DNA of 64,000 nucleotides from Paucisalibacillus algeriensis (GCF_000577245.1 NZ_CBYO010000014.1:372001-436000); one strand, 5' to 3'. Numbered from the stretch's first letter, positions 25,853 through 35,408 are shown. Made by a program: numbers and translations. Notes: generated by a model not told the origin, from the sequence alone.

Positions 25853-26973
25853 TGGATATATTATTTACACGACTACTTCTATGGAAGAAAAAAGCTGTCA
25901 GTATGCTATTTTGGTTACTCTTGCCTGTAGTTGGTACAAGCTTATTTATCACTACTGTGAGTACAATTGAAGAAGATTCTAAAGTACCAATAGGCATTAT
26001 TTCAGAGGATAATACTGAGTTAGCTTCGGAATTAATCAATTCCGTAGAAGCATCAGAGTTAGTTCGAGTATCCAAATATTCAGTAGAACAAGCACTTTAT
26101 GAATTGGAAAAACACGAGCTCGATAGTGTCTTTGTCATACATGATGGATTTGAAAAAGCCATATTAAGCGGTAAGCGAAATAACCTTATTTCTAGCTACC
26201 GAACGGAGCTTTCATTTGCTTATTCCCCAGTAAAAGAATTGATTGTTTCCCTCGTTCAAGAAGAAAGTGGCCGAGCAAAGGTCGCAAACTTTATCCTAAA
26301 CATGAATGAGGAATATAAGGGCGAAGACAACTGGACATGGGAAGAAGTAAATGAAAAGAGTAAAGAGATTCAGGTCGATGAAAATTTATTGAATACTAGC
26401 TTTTCCTATTCTAATACTAATGAGCCTGTTGATAACCCATCCCTTCTATCTTGGGATACATGGGGTATATGGGCTATCCTTAGTTTACTAAGTGCCCTTT
26501 TCTTATCAGACTGGATTATCAGAGAAAAGTCATTAGCTGTGACAAATCGGTTCTCCTTTATAAAGATGACTCGATTTAGTTACTATTTTAAAAACATTGT
26601 ATGCTATTTCTTACTGTTTTTCTTATTTGATTTAATTAGCATAACAGTATTTACGATCTATTTAAACGAAGCCTTCTCCATAAGTTTTTTATTCGTTATA
26701 GTAACATTTCGAGTGATGCTTTGTTTGCTAACTTTTAGCCTTGCACAATGCTTTAGAAAAACAGGTGTGTTTTACGGTTTTTCTATTCTTATTACATTAA
26801 TTCTAGCCGTTATCAGTGGTACAATTATTCCTATTCTGCCACAAAGTAATATGATAGAACTCTTAAATCCCCTTCAAGCTTTTTTAAAAGGGGATCTAAC
26901 AATCCTATGGAATATTACCGGGATCATCACCATTACCATGGTTCTTATACGAAAGGAGACTTCCAATGCTTGA
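25849..26973 (+). CDS. ABC-2 type transporter permease (second subunit)
   Basis: A 374-residue permease with the same plan as the preceding gene: one N-terminal helix (residues 11-30, KKAVSMLFWLLLPVVGTSLF), an outer domain of about 170 residues starting VPIGIISEDNTELASELI, and six hydrophobic segments from about 203 to 370. The pair probably forms a heterodimeric membrane channel. It overlaps the upstream permease (ATGA) and the downstream ATPase (8 bases), so the stoichiometry is likely held by translational coupling. Substrate unknown. Confidence 0.87.
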   Translation: MMDILFTRLLLWKKKAVSMLFWLLLPVVGTSLFITTVSTIEEDSKVPIGIISEDNTELASELINSVEASELVRVSKYSVEQALYELEKHELDSVFVIHDGFEKAILSGKRNNLISSYRTELSFAYSPVKELIVSLVQEESGRAKVANFILNMNEEYKGEDNWTWEEVNEKSKEIQVDENLLNTSFSYSNTNEPVDNPSLLSWDTWGIWAILSLLSALFLSDWIIREKSLAVTNRFSFIKMTRFSYYFKNIVCYFLLFFLFDLISITVFTIYLNEAFSISFLFVIVTFRVMLCLLTFSLAQCFRKTGVFYGFSILITLILAVISGTIIPILPQSNMIELLNPLQAFLKGDLTILWNITGIITITMVLIRKETSNA

Positions 26974-27637
26974 TGTACAAGCACTAGCCAAAAGTTATGA
27001 TGAAAATCATATATTACACAACCTCTCTTTTACGGTTAATCCTGGTGAAGTCATTGGGCTTGTCGGGGAAAACGGTGCCGGTAAATCTACTCTATTAAGA
27101 ATACTAGCCACCATAGATAAACCAGATAATGGGAGTATCAAACTGTTTAATTTTTCCTACGAAACAAAACGTAAAAACGTACGTAAATCTATTGGGTATG
27201 TCCCACAAGATATTGCCATTTGGGAAGAATTATCAGTTAAGGAAAATATGCTCTTTTTTGAGAAGTTGTCCTATGCATCAAAAAGCGAAAGTCAGCTTAG
27301 AGAATTATGCTTAGAAATGAATCTCGATAAATGGTATGAACAAGCCAAGACCCTATCTGGTGGAATGAAAAGAAAACTAAATATGGCCATCACGCTAATC
27401 CATGATCCGAATTTATTATTACTAGACGAACCTACTGTAGGAATTGATTTAAAGTCCAAAAAGGAAATTGGTTCCTATTTATGGAAACAGGCTAAAGAAC
27501 ATAATAAAATGATTGTCTACACTTCACATGATATGGATGAAATAAAAGAGCTCTGTGATAGAATTATCTGTATTGGTCATGATCCGTTTTATGAGGGTAT
27601 TCTAGCAAAATCAGGTAAGGAAATAATTTCTATCTAG
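26966..27637 (+). CDS. ABC transporter ATP-binding protein
   Basis: A 223-residue ATPase that should energise the two permeases encoded just upstream. Walker [10 protein letters not shown] is near residue 35, the Q-loop YVPQD follows, the signature is LSGGMKRKL, and Walker B with the catalytic glutamate is [13 protein letters not shown]; the switch histidine is in YTSHDMDE. It lacks the C-terminal extension found in drug-efflux DrrA-type ATPases. GGAG precedes the ATG. It is the last gene of a four-gene unit (23012-27637). Confidence 0.93.
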   Translation: MLDVQALAKSYDENHILHNLSFTVNPGEVIGLVGENGAGKSTLLRILATIDKPDNGSIKLFNFSYETKRKNVRKSIGYVPQDIAIWEELSVKENMLFFEKLSYASKSESQLRELCLEMNLDKWYEQAKTLSGGMKRKLNMAITLIHDPNLLLLDEPTVGIDLKSKKEIGSYLWKQAKEHNKMIVYTSHDMDEIKELCDRIICIGHDPFYEGILAKSGKEIISI

Positions 27638-27690
27638 TATTTTCGAAAGAATATAGTAAAATAGTAGAAGAGATTAGGAGCGATATTACG

Positions 27691-28302
27691 ATGGATATAA
27701 GACAATTACAGACCCTTATGACATATCAAGCCATGTCGATTTTGAGCTCAAACAATAGTGGATTATCAAATTATTCTCCTATTGTAGACCTCGCTTTTAA
27801 GCAAATACTAGAAAGCAAATTGGGTGATACGACTTTGACAAGCAAACAGGTCAACACTCCTGTATTGTCCTCCCCACAGTTGTATAATCTGAATAACTTA
27901 CAACCTAGTGGTTTACAGGCAATACCAAATGACTATGATTCTATTATTGCAGAAGCATCTAGAAGTTATGGTATTGATGAAAAACTAATTCATTCTGTTA
28001 TAAAGACAGAATCAAATTATAATCAATTTGCTAAAAGTAGTGCTGGTGCACAAGGCTTGATGCAACTAATGCCTACAACTGCTCGTGGATTGGGTGTTTT
28101 GAATCCTTATGATGCTCAACAGAATATTTATGGTGGAACGAAGTATTTGCGTGAGATGTTAGACCGATATGATGGAAATATGGAGCTTGCATTAGCTGCT
28201 TATAATGCTGGCCCAGGTAATGTGGATAAATATCAAGGTGTGCCACCATTTGAAGCAACTCAGAACTATGTGAAGAAAGTTATGGAGAATTATTTCGTAT
28301 AA
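27691..28302 (+). CDS. Lytic transglycosylase (SLT domain)
   Basis: A 203-residue murein transglycosylase that should cleave the MurNAc-GlcNAc bond, similar to B. subtilis CwlQ (YjbJ). The C-terminal half is a soluble lytic transglycosylase domain: [23 protein letters not shown] (Glu of the ES motif is catalytic), [26 protein letters not shown] and [16 protein letters not shown]. The first about 80 residues are low-complexity Ser/Asn/Leu-rich, and there is no classical signal peptide, so the route of export is unclear. AGGAG precedes the ATG. Confidence 0.92.
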   Translation: MDIRQLQTLMTYQAMSILSSNNSGLSNYSPIVDLAFKQILESKLGDTTLTSKQVNTPVLSSPQLYNLNNLQPSGLQAIPNDYDSIIAEASRSYGIDEKLIHSVIKTESNYNQFAKSSAGAQGLMQLMPTTARGLGVLNPYDAQQNIYGGTKYLREMLDRYDGNMELALAAYNAGPGNVDKYQGVPPFEATQNYVKKVMENYFV

Positions 28303-28311
28303 GAATATGAG

Positions 28312-28356
28312 CTAAAGGCACTGCAATACAATTTGCAAGTGCCTTTAGTTTTTTTA
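28312..28356 (+). terminator. Terminator after the lytic transglycosylase gene
   Basis: CTAAAGGCACT and AGTGCCTTTAG pair perfectly over 11 bases with inner TTGCAA/GCAA pairing, followed by eight T. Confidence 0.9.
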
Positions 28357-28464
28357 CTATTAAACCGTATTTTTTTCTATTAATCTAGTTTTCATTCATT
28401 GTAAATACTAGAATTAGATAGACTTATTCTACTACCTAACATCTAGTTTAAATTAATTCTTTGC

Positions 28465-29376
28465 TTATTTAAATTGAACAGGTATCATCCATTCATTTAT
28501 TGCTCGCATTTCATATCCATTATCCACAAAGTATTGAAGTAATCTCTTTAAGTGTGCCGAAGTTGTTGTTTTTTCGTGTAACAATATCACTATTGGCTCT
28601 TTTTCAACAAGGTGATTTACTTGTGTAATTGTATTTTCGACAAATTCTCCATTTGTTAATTGCCAATCCCTCGAGTCCACATTCCAATCCCAAAGAATAA
28701 AGTTATTTTTATCTGAAGCTTCTTTAAATTTAGGAGTAATGTAAGGTTTTGATCCATATGGTGCCCTAACTAAGTGTGTATTAATTCCGCTTATTTCATG
28801 AATAGAATCAATTGCTCGGTTCATTTCATTAACGAAGTTTTCTGGTGATTTGTATACTTTGGATACATCATGTGTTATTCCGTGTACCCCTAGGGTATGC
28901 CCTTTTTCTTTCATAGTCTTTACAATTTCCGTATTTCGATTCATATTAGGCTCTAGCATAAAGAATGTTGCTTTGGCGTCATATTGGTCTAGTAATTCAA
29001 TTATTTCTTTAGAAGCAATTGGATGTGGTCCATCATCAAATGTTAGATAAACAATTTTGCCAGTTTCCAAAGGGGGTTCTATATCTTTATTACCAGATTC
29101 CTCTAATGGAGAAATTACTTTTTCATCTTTTTTTAATGTTTCTTTACTTACCTTATCCCTTTGCACTGGAAAGGGTTTCTTAACCAATTCTTTTGAAGGC
29201 TTTTCATAGTTTAATGAGCTAGTTTTTGATAAATTACTATTTTTTGCCACAACCTTTTGATTAGAAATTAATCCCCAAGTAAAATATGTTAGTATGATAA
29301 GCATAAGAAATATGAATATAACTGCTACTTTCCCCTTCTTGTTTAATCTGTATTTTTTTCGTGTTGTCATTGACAA
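28465..29376 (-). CDS. Polysaccharide deacetylase (NodB domain)
   Basis: A membrane-anchored carbohydrate esterase family 4 enzyme, likely acting on peptidoglycan or another N-acetylated wall polymer. It has an N-terminal helix (VAVIFIFLMLIILTYFTW) after a basic start, a Lys/Ser-rich linker to about residue 95, then the NodB domain: TFDDGPH (metal Asp), GVHGITHD (metal His pair), RAPYGSKP, WDWNVDSRDW and VILLHEK. All five catalytic motifs are intact. I place the start at TTG 29376, nine bases from GAGGAG; ATG 29370 is an alternative. Confidence 0.9.
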   Translation of the reverse strand: MSMTTRKKYRLNKKGKVAVIFIFLMLIILTYFTWGLISNQKVVAKNSNLSKTSSLNYEKPSKELVKKPFPVQRDKVSKETLKKDEKVISPLEESGNKDIEPPLETGKIVYLTFDDGPHPIASKEIIELLDQYDAKATFFMLEPNMNRNTEIVKTMKEKGHTLGVHGITHDVSKVYKSPENFVNEMNRAIDSIHEISGINTHLVRAPYGSKPYITPKFKEASDKNNFILWDWNVDSRDWQLTNGEFVENTITQVNHLVEKEPIVILLHEKTTTSAHLKRLLQYFVDNGYEMRAINEWMIPVQFK

Positions 29377-29540
29377 AATTCTCAGCTCCTCGACAATATC
29401 TTCTATCACAATAGTAAGCTATCTTTCTATGTCATTAGTTACATTAAAATGACAATCCTTTTGTAACTAATTTGATGTTTTTTTATTTAATTATTTCGGT
29501 ATACTATTATCTTAGGACTAATGTTAAAGGATGGACTTAA

Positions 29541-30797
29541 ATGAAGTTATTGCTTAAATTATTGCTATTAATCGGTGCCTTGATTGTAGTTGGAGGGTGT
29601 TCTATTTTTCAATCAAATGCCGATTTAATAACTCCTCCACAACTTCCATTGGCAAAAGAAGAACTAAGAATTGCAATAGAAAAATATCTGCCTGAAAATG
29701 TTGAATTACTAACTCCTTTAAATAACGAAGATGGAAGTCCAATTGAGCTTATTGACCTAGATGGAGACCAAGTGAATGAGGCAGTAGCCTTTTATAAATC
29801 ACAGCAACAATCAAATTTAATAAAAGGAATCGTATTAAAAGATATTAATGGTTGGACAAAGGTGATGAATATTGATGGAGAAGGGAGAATTCTGGTTGAT
29901 TTAGCATTTTATGATCTAAATCAGGATGGAATTTTAGAGATTCTTGCAGGATATGCCTATACAGAGGATTCTGAGGATTATGGTTTGTTGGTCTATGATA
30001 TATCATCTGGATCCAAACCGAAGATTCTGCTTGATAAACCTTATTCTTACTTACTTGTGGATCAATTTTCTAAAGATAAAAACAGTCTAGTATTAATAAA
30101 ATTTAATAGGGGACAACATAATACAGTTTATCTATATGAAAACCTAAATTCTAGCATTGTAGAACGGGATCATCTAGAATTAGATTCTTATATTAATGGA
30201 TATTACAGTTATCAAAGTGGCCAAATATCAAATACAGAGCACGGACTGATGCTAGATGCCGGTGTCGGAGCACATTCTGCTCAAACTTTTGTCATTTCAA
30301 TTAAGAACGGTAAGTTAACCAATCTATTTTCTGGTTCAGAAGACCCCACCTTTAAGGCATCTGCTGTAGTTAGCACTGACACAAACAATGATGGTATTCT
30401 AGAATATGGCGTGTTAGAAGAACCCTATATGGAGGAATTACTTCCATATGCTACCACACCTTATATTACAACTCACTATCAATTAAATGATAATTGGAAT
30501 TCAGAAGTTGTTTCAAAAGCGTACTATGACTATGAACATCTTTTTCGAGTAGACATTCCATTGGACTGGCCCAGGATTCAAATTGATCGTTCTGATGACC
30601 GAAGACATCTTGAGATAAAACCAGCCGGAACAGAAGTTGTGTTTTTTGATGTTTATATAACCAAAAATAAGAAAGCACCTAATGATGATTGGCATGTTAT
30701 AGCTGAAACAGATGAATATCTCTATCTTACTAAAACAACTAAAAACAACAATAGGCTCTTATTTCATTTAATAGAACCACTTGATTTAATTAACTGA
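29541..30797 (+). CDS. Lipoprotein with Asp-rich FG-GAP/VCBS-like repeats
   Basis: A 418-residue predicted lipoprotein. The signal peptide ends in the lipobox VGGC (Cys at about residue 20), so it is probably anchored to the outer face of the membrane. Calcium-loop-like repeats recur: DLDGDQVNEAVAF, DLNQDGILEILAGY and DTNNDGILEYGV, which fit FG-GAP/VCBS-type propeller repeats. Function is not known. It begins a three-gene unit with a response regulator (11 bases later) and a histidine kinase, so it may be a signal sensor or wall-stress probe for that pair (inference). Confidence 0.8.
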   Translation: MKLLLKLLLLIGALIVVGGCSIFQSNADLITPPQLPLAKEELRIAIEKYLPENVELLTPLNNEDGSPIELIDLDGDQVNEAVAFYKSQQQSNLIKGIVLKDINGWTKVMNIDGEGRILVDLAFYDLNQDGILEILAGYAYTEDSEDYGLLVYDISSGSKPKILLDKPYSYLLVDQFSKDKNSLVLIKFNRGQHNTVYLYENLNSSIVERDHLELDSYINGYYSYQSGQISNTEHGLMLDAGVGAHSAQTFVISIKNGKLTNLFSGSEDPTFKASAVVSTDTNNDGILEYGVLEEPYMEELLPYATTPYITTHYQLNDNWNSEVVSKAYYDYEHLFRVDIPLDWPRIQIDRSDDRRHLEIKPAGTEVVFFDVYITKNKKAPNDDWHVIAETDEYLYLTKTTKNNNRLLFHLIEPLDLIN

Positions 30798-30808
30798 GGG
30801 ATGAAAAA

Positions 30809-31480
30809 ATGGAAAAAATATTAATTATTGAAGATGAAGAAAGTATTAGAGGTTTTATTACAATAAATCTAAAACGATATGGGTTTACCGTAATGGAAGT
30901 AGAGACTGGTGAGGAGGGACTTCAACTTTTAGAGAAGAATCCTGACACTTCGATTATTTTATTAGATATTATGCTCCCTGGTATAGATGGCTTCGAGGTT
31001 GCAAAAAGAATCCGGGAAACCAATCAACAAATGGGTATCATTATGCTAACAGCAAAAACAACAGAATCGGACAAAATACTTGGACTTGTGACTGGAGCCG
31101 ATGACTATATTCCAAAACCCTTTAGTCCCAATGAATTAATCGCCAGAATAAATTCTCTACTGCGTCGTATCAATCTCAATAAAACAAACGTGGTGTCCGG
31201 AGTAAAATTGGATAGAGAGCAACGCTGTATCCAAAAGGATGGAATTAAGATAGAGCTCTCCCCTACGGAATATGGAATTCTTTCTATTCTGGATCTGGCC
31301 AAGGGAAAAGCAGTAAGTAGGAATGATATTTTAGATGAGGTCTGGGGACTTGATTTTCCCGGCGACCCCAAGATTGTTGACGTAAATATTCGTCGTATTA
31401 GACAAAAAATTGAGGATACACCTTCTGATCCAAAATATGTTCAGACTGTTTGGGGTTATGGATATAAATGGGAAAAGTAA
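30809..31480 (+). CDS. OmpR/PhoB-family response regulator
   Basis: A 223-residue DNA-binding response regulator. The receiver domain (1-118) has the acidic pair at EDEES, the phospho-acceptor Asp53 in ILLDIMLPG, the Thr in LTAK and the Lys in YIPKPF. The winged-helix output domain (130-223) ends VDVNIRRIRQKIEDTP and TVWGYGYKWEK, standard for the PhoB class. GAGGGATG precedes the ATG. It overlaps the kinase gene by 13 bases. Its regulon is not readable here, though self-regulation with the lipoprotein is plausible. Confidence 0.95.
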   Translation: MEKILIIEDEESIRGFITINLKRYGFTVMEVETGEEGLQLLEKNPDTSIILLDIMLPGIDGFEVAKRIRETNQQMGIIMLTAKTTESDKILGLVTGADDYIPKPFSPNELIARINSLLRRINLNKTNVVSGVKLDREQRCIQKDGIKIELSPTEYGILSILDLAKGKAVSRNDILDEVWGLDFPGDPKIVDVNIRRIRQKIEDTPSDPKYVQTVWGYGYKWEK

Positions 31481-32874
31481 ATAAATCAAAACCAGGGATA
31501 CGAAAACGTCTCTTGCGCCTACACCTGTTCATTATTACATTAACAGTGGTCTTATTCGAGAGTATTTTCTTTATAGGTATTTATCAATATTATTACAGAA
31601 ATACGGAGGATGTTATTTCCTCTCATGCCCAAAGCTCAGCAAACTTTGCCATGAAATTTTCAGACCTATCACCTTACAATTTGAAGAATAGCCTTCCGGA
31701 TATGATTCGTGAATTTAAAATGCAAGGAGCAGAAATGCAAATTGTTTTACCCTCAGGTAAGGTATTAGCTTCTTCAACTGGTTTTCTTCCGGAGCATAAC
31801 ATTGAAGAAAACATATTAAATACAGCTTCCATTGATCAACCAAGTGTTTGGAAAGGGAAAAATCCAGGAACGGATGAGCGGATAATGGCAGCAGTGGTAC
31901 CTTTAAACTATGATGGTCAAACGATTATTTATTTTCGTTATGTTATTTCACTGTCCAACATTGATCATCTTGTACAAAAAATCATTACCATCGCTCTAGC
32001 AATTGGTGTAAGCATTATCTTTGTTGTTTTGTTATTAAGTAAAGCATTGGCAACAAAAATCACCACTCCACTAACACAAATAACAGAGGCTTCAAAGCGT
32101 TTTGCCAAAGGTGATTTTGACTCAAGTATTAATGAAAGTTATATTGGAGAATTAGGAACACTTGCAAAATCCTTTAATGACATGTGCAATGCATTATTGC
32201 AACATGAAAAACTAAAAGACCAATTTGTGTCCTCTATTTCCCATGAATTACGCACACCATTAACAAGTATTAAAGGATGGAGCGAAACTTTATTGGTAGG
32301 AAGTTTAAATAATCCTGATGAAATGAAAACTGGGATGAAGATAATTTCGAGGGAAACGGAGAGACTTATTATTCTAGTAGAGGAACTATTAGACTTTTCC
32401 AGGATGAATAACGAGGCTTTTCATATTGAACCAAATAAGTTCCATGTTGAAAATTTAATCAAGGAAGTCGCGGAGCAATTAGAAAAGCAACTTAAAAAAA
32501 AGCAAATCGAATTGGGTATTCATGTTTCAGATTATATAGACTTAATTGCTGATCGCAATCGTATAAAGCAAGTACTTATAAATCTGTTAGACAACGCTAT
32601 TAAATTCAGTAGTCCAGAAGGAAAAATAATCATTTCTTGTTACCTAAGTGGAAACCATTGTATGATTGAGGTGAAAGATAATGGAGCGGGAATTAAAAAT
32701 ACTGATTTGCCAAATATTTCAAATCCCTTTTATAAACCAAATCAGCAGACTACTGGTGTAGGGCTTGGACTGGCTATTTGTAAGCATATTATCGATCTTC
32801 ATCACGGCCGCTTGGAAATTGATAGTACATTTGGACAAGGAACTAAAGTTACAATTAGTATTCCGATGAGTTAA
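31468..32874 (+). CDS. Sensor histidine kinase
   Basis: A 468-residue membrane kinase partnered with the upstream regulator. Helix 1 is at about 21-43, followed by an outer sensor region of about 125 residues, helix 2 at about 171-192, and then a HAMP domain. The phospho-acceptor His259 lies in SSISHELRTPLTS. The ATPase domain shows the N box NLLDNAIKFS, G1 DNGAGI, a short F region and G2 GVGLGLAI. The outer domain matches no named sensor that I can recognise. The start overlaps the regulator by 13 bases. Confidence 0.94.
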   Translation: MGKVNKSKPGIRKRLLRLHLFIITLTVVLFESIFFIGIYQYYYRNTEDVISSHAQSSANFAMKFSDLSPYNLKNSLPDMIREFKMQGAEMQIVLPSGKVLASSTGFLPEHNIEENILNTASIDQPSVWKGKNPGTDERIMAAVVPLNYDGQTIIYFRYVISLSNIDHLVQKIITIALAIGVSIIFVVLLLSKALATKITTPLTQITEASKRFAKGDFDSSINESYIGELGTLAKSFNDMCNALLQHEKLKDQFVSSISHELRTPLTSIKGWSETLLVGSLNNPDEMKTGMKIISRETERLIILVEELLDFSRMNNEAFHIEPNKFHVENLIKEVAEQLEKQLKKKQIELGIHVSDYIDLIADRNRIKQVLINLLDNAIKFSSPEGKIIISCYLSGNHCMIEVKDNGAGIKNTDLPNISNPFYKPNQQTTGVGLGLAICKHIIDLHHGRLEIDSTFGQGTKVTISIPMS

Positions 32875-32972
32875 TTGACCGAAAAAAGTACCTGGTCCCA
32901 TTTATTTAGTAAGGGAAAATGAAGCAACTTAATGCATCGTTGTAATTAGCAAATTATTAACACTTCAAAACA

Positions 32973-33006
32973 AAGAGGTCGTCCTTTCCTTTTAGGACTT
33001 CCTCTT
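32973..33006. terminator. Terminator between convergent kinase and acetyltransferase genes
   Basis: AAGAGG and CCTCTT pair, with inner GTCCT/AGGAC, around a T-rich loop in a convergent gap. It could serve both directions, though the trailing T-runs are short. Confidence 0.6.
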
Positions 33007-33035
33007 CGCTATTCTTATAGTTACGATAAAGTAAT

Positions 33036-33794
33036 TTACATATTAGACATACTTTTTAGTTTTTTGTAAGCAGAGTGAGTAGTAAGTCTATGAAAAGCAA
33101 TTAATTTCTTCTTATAGATTACTCCATATACACCATATGGAGTTGGTGATAACCCCATCAATTCATCCCGGGTTTTCAAGTTTACAATGTCTGTTTTTAT
33201 ACCTAACTTGTTTGCTGCAGTAAGAACATTATCAGTTGCGATCTCAATAAACGGGCATTGTTGTGTGCGAATAATTGTTAATTTCTCAAAGATCTCTAGT
33301 CTTTCATCCCAGTCAATGGGAAAATATGGATTTGTTGAATCATTCAGTTTATGCACAAGTAATTCAAACCCATAAGGTGCATGATCTACTTCAACAAAAT
33401 TATTTTTAATAAAAACTTCCTTACTTGGTGTCCATGAAGTATCTGGATTCGTGACAACGATAACACCAGCTTTATTTTGTTCCTTCGCATCATTTATACA
33501 TTGCTGGATCAGTTCTGATGCATAGCCTTTCCCTGTTATACCCACCCATAAGCAATGAATTACTAAATAGTTCTCTCCATAAATGACTCTTGAGGAGTAC
33601 TCAATAGGTGTATATTCAATAAATCCTGCTGGTTTACCATTCTCCATTATTTTTTTATATGTTAATCCTTCATTGAACCTATCCAATAACCATTCCGTTT
33701 TATTTTTGTAACCAGTTGATTTAGGTTGGCTACGAAGACAATAACACCCATTGTCATGTATATTTTCTTTTGTTAACTCAACTGTTTGAATCAT
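33036..33794 (-). CDS. GNAT acetyltransferase with YoaP-like C-terminal domain
   Basis: A 252-residue protein similar in layout to B. subtilis YoaP. The N-terminal GNAT domain (1-150) includes GKPAGFIEYTPIEYSSRVI and the acetyl-CoA loop GITGKGYASELIQQC. The C-terminal about 95 residues (TIIRTQQCPFIEIATDNVLT onward) look like a thioredoxin-fold YoaP domain with one cysteine near residue 192. Substrate unknown. The start is the ATG of MIQTVELTKEN; an in-frame TTG two codons earlier is equally near the GGGGTGAGGG site. Confidence 0.85.
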   Translation of the reverse strand: MIQTVELTKENIHDNGCYCLRSQPKSTGYKNKTEWLLDRFNEGLTYKKIMENGKPAGFIEYTPIEYSSRVIYGENYLVIHCLWVGITGKGYASELIQQCINDAKEQNKAGVIVVTNPDTSWTPSKEVFIKNNFVEVDHAPYGFELLVHKLNDSTNPYFPIDWDERLEIFEKLTIIRTQQCPFIEIATDNVLTAANKLGIKTDIVNLKTRDELMGLSPTPYGVYGVIYKKKLIAFHRLTTHSAYKKLKSMSNM

Positions 33795-33836
33795 TTCCAA
33801 CAATACCCTCACCCCAAGATAGATTTTATTTCTAAA

Positions 33837-34664
33837 CTAATTAATACCTACAAAACTATTACAATGCTCAATCAAATATTGAGAGAAATGTATAGTGTTT
33901 TCCACTCTTTCCATGTCTGAGGAAAACATTCTATCGTTTTCTCCTTTTCTTATATTAATTGCTTCTTGAATTATATTATGCCACCTACTTGGAAGATGGC
34001 TTAGTCCATAATTTCCTGCTCCTAACTTCGAAACTATATTTTGTTCCTTCATGGTATAAAACTGACGTAACAATCCGAGAACAATCCATTCAATCTCTTG
34101 ATCTATCTCTTCAGACATAAAATTAAGTAAATGCGGTTTATTCTTTTCTATTTGCTGTATATAACTTAACCAGTATGAATTCATATTGTCATGTACGTAC
34201 AAAAGTAATTCTTCTGCTGACACCTCAAAATCAAATTCCTTTGGATCTCTACTGATTAACTTGATTCCATTATTTTTTAAGGTCCACCAGGTTACCGGAT
34301 TAAAATTAAAGTAGTTGCCAAAATGTATCTCACCATCATTATAAAACGGGTATTTTCCATTGCTATCAATTGATTTAGAATTGTTTTTCGATAATTCCTC
34401 CCAACTGATATAAACTCCATCCAATTCTGGCCTCCTGTAATTTTGTGCTAATATTTTATGGATATAATTTAACGATTCAGTATCTTCTTCTGTCAAACGG
34501 CGGTTCATTACCGCAAGAAAATCTATATCGCTAGAGTTCTTTTCATAAGCTCCGATAGCAATTGAGCCATGTATATAAAATTCCTCCAGAGTACTAGGAA
34601 AATGCTCATCTAATAGTTTTATATATTCTTCTAGAATGGTTTCTACATCCTTTGGTAAATTCAT
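33837..34664 (-). CDS. Aminoglycoside adenylyltransferase-like nucleotidyltransferase
   Basis: A 275-residue protein with the nucleotidyltransferase signature GSIAIGAYEKNSSDIDFLAV (two metal-binding Asp) near residue 31 and a C-terminal DUF4111-type helical region (NFNPVTWWTLKNNGIKLISRDP), as in ANT(3'')/ANT(9) enzymes. It may adenylylate an aminoglycoside or another small hydroxylated compound. Many chromosomal Bacillaceae homologues have no proven resistance role, so I do not call it a resistance gene. It sits beside an unrelated acetyltransferase without insertion elements nearby. Confidence 0.82.
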   Translation of the reverse strand: MNLPKDVETILEEYIKLLDEHFPSTLEEFYIHGSIAIGAYEKNSSDIDFLAVMNRRLTEEDTESLNYIHKILAQNYRRPELDGVYISWEELSKNNSKSIDSNGKYPFYNDGEIHFGNYFNFNPVTWWTLKNNGIKLISRDPKEFDFEVSAEELLLYVHDNMNSYWLSYIQQIEKNKPHLLNFMSEEIDQEIEWIVLGLLRQFYTMKEQNIVSKLGAGNYGLSHLPSRWHNIIQEAINIRKGENDRMFSSDMERVENTIHFSQYLIEHCNSFVGIN

Positions 34665-34694
34665 TCAAATACCTCATCCCGTAACGTTGTGTTA

Positions 34695-35228
34695 CTAATC
34701 ATTCGTTATCCATTTTTCTTCATCTGATATTGCAGAATATATATCCTCTTTAAAACGCTTACTTAATGTAAAGAAATAAAAATCTGATACTTCCAAGACA
34801 TCATGGTTCTCATAAAATTCAAATGAAATAATTACTCTTCCACCAACCTTTAAATTATTGTCCAATTCCTCTAATTGTCTAAACATAATATTATACTTTG
34901 TACCTTTATCTTTTTCGGGTAAGTCCGCCAAATACTTATCCATATCATAATCCTCAAGCTTATCAGCATTGTCAAATTGCTCCAATAGATCTTTTATTTC
35001 TTTCTTATCCGTAACAAATTGATAAGAACTTCGAACTTCATTTTCCCACTTTATCACTTCAATTCCCATTTTTTTCTTGAAATCTGTAAACGTAATATCT
35101 TCAAATAGGGAAATGTTTCCTTTAGGATATGTAAGTGGTGTGTAAAAATAACTTAGACTCAGATGAATTTGAGACCCTATTAATAACAACATAATAAAGG
35201 CAATTATATAACCCCATTTTTTTTTCAA
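34695..35228 (-). CDS. Hypothetical membrane-anchored protein
   Basis: I do not recognise this gene. The 177-residue product starts MKKKWGYIIAFIMLLLIGSQ from a TTG six bases from GGGGGAG. It has one N-terminal helix or signal anchor (residues 6-25) and then a soluble, charged outer domain of about 150 residues with no cysteine cluster or lipobox. EVIKWENEVRSSYQF and IISFEFYENHDVLEVSDFYF are the most structured stretches. It lies 30 bases upstream of the nucleotidyltransferase gene in the same direction. Confidence 0.7.
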   Translation of the reverse strand: MKKKWGYIIAFIMLLLIGSQIHLSLSYFYTPLTYPKGNISLFEDITFTDFKKKMGIEVIKWENEVRSSYQFVTDKKEIKDLLEQFDNADKLEDYDMDKYLADLPEKDKGTKYNIMFRQLEELDNNLKVGGRVIISFEFYENHDVLEVSDFYFFTLSKRFKEDIYSAISDEEKWITND

Positions 35229-35362
35229 TAAATTCTCCCCCCGCCAAACTGTTTCTAGTTTAATCATCTATGCACTAACCATTAATACAGACATTGTACC
35301 ATATATTTCAGATAATTTTTATTATTCAAGCCCTATTTGTTTGGGCAAATTCCTCTAGATGC

Positions 35363-35397
35363 AAAAAAATCGTACAGTAATGATTACTGTACGATTC
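35363..35397 (-). terminator. Terminator of the M42 peptidase gene
   Basis: On the minus strand ATCGTACAGTAA and TTACTGTACGAT form a perfect 12-base stem with a three-base loop, followed by seven T, 11 bases after the stop. Confidence 0.92.
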
Positions 35398-35408
35398 TTA
35401 TCTATGAA

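Noticed and set aside
33837-35228. The nucleotidyltransferase and the membrane protein as a toxin-antitoxin (MNT/HEPN-like) pair
   Set aside because: The nucleotidyltransferase is of the longer ANT type with a DUF4111-like region, and the neighbour has a signal anchor and no HEPN RX4-6H motif.
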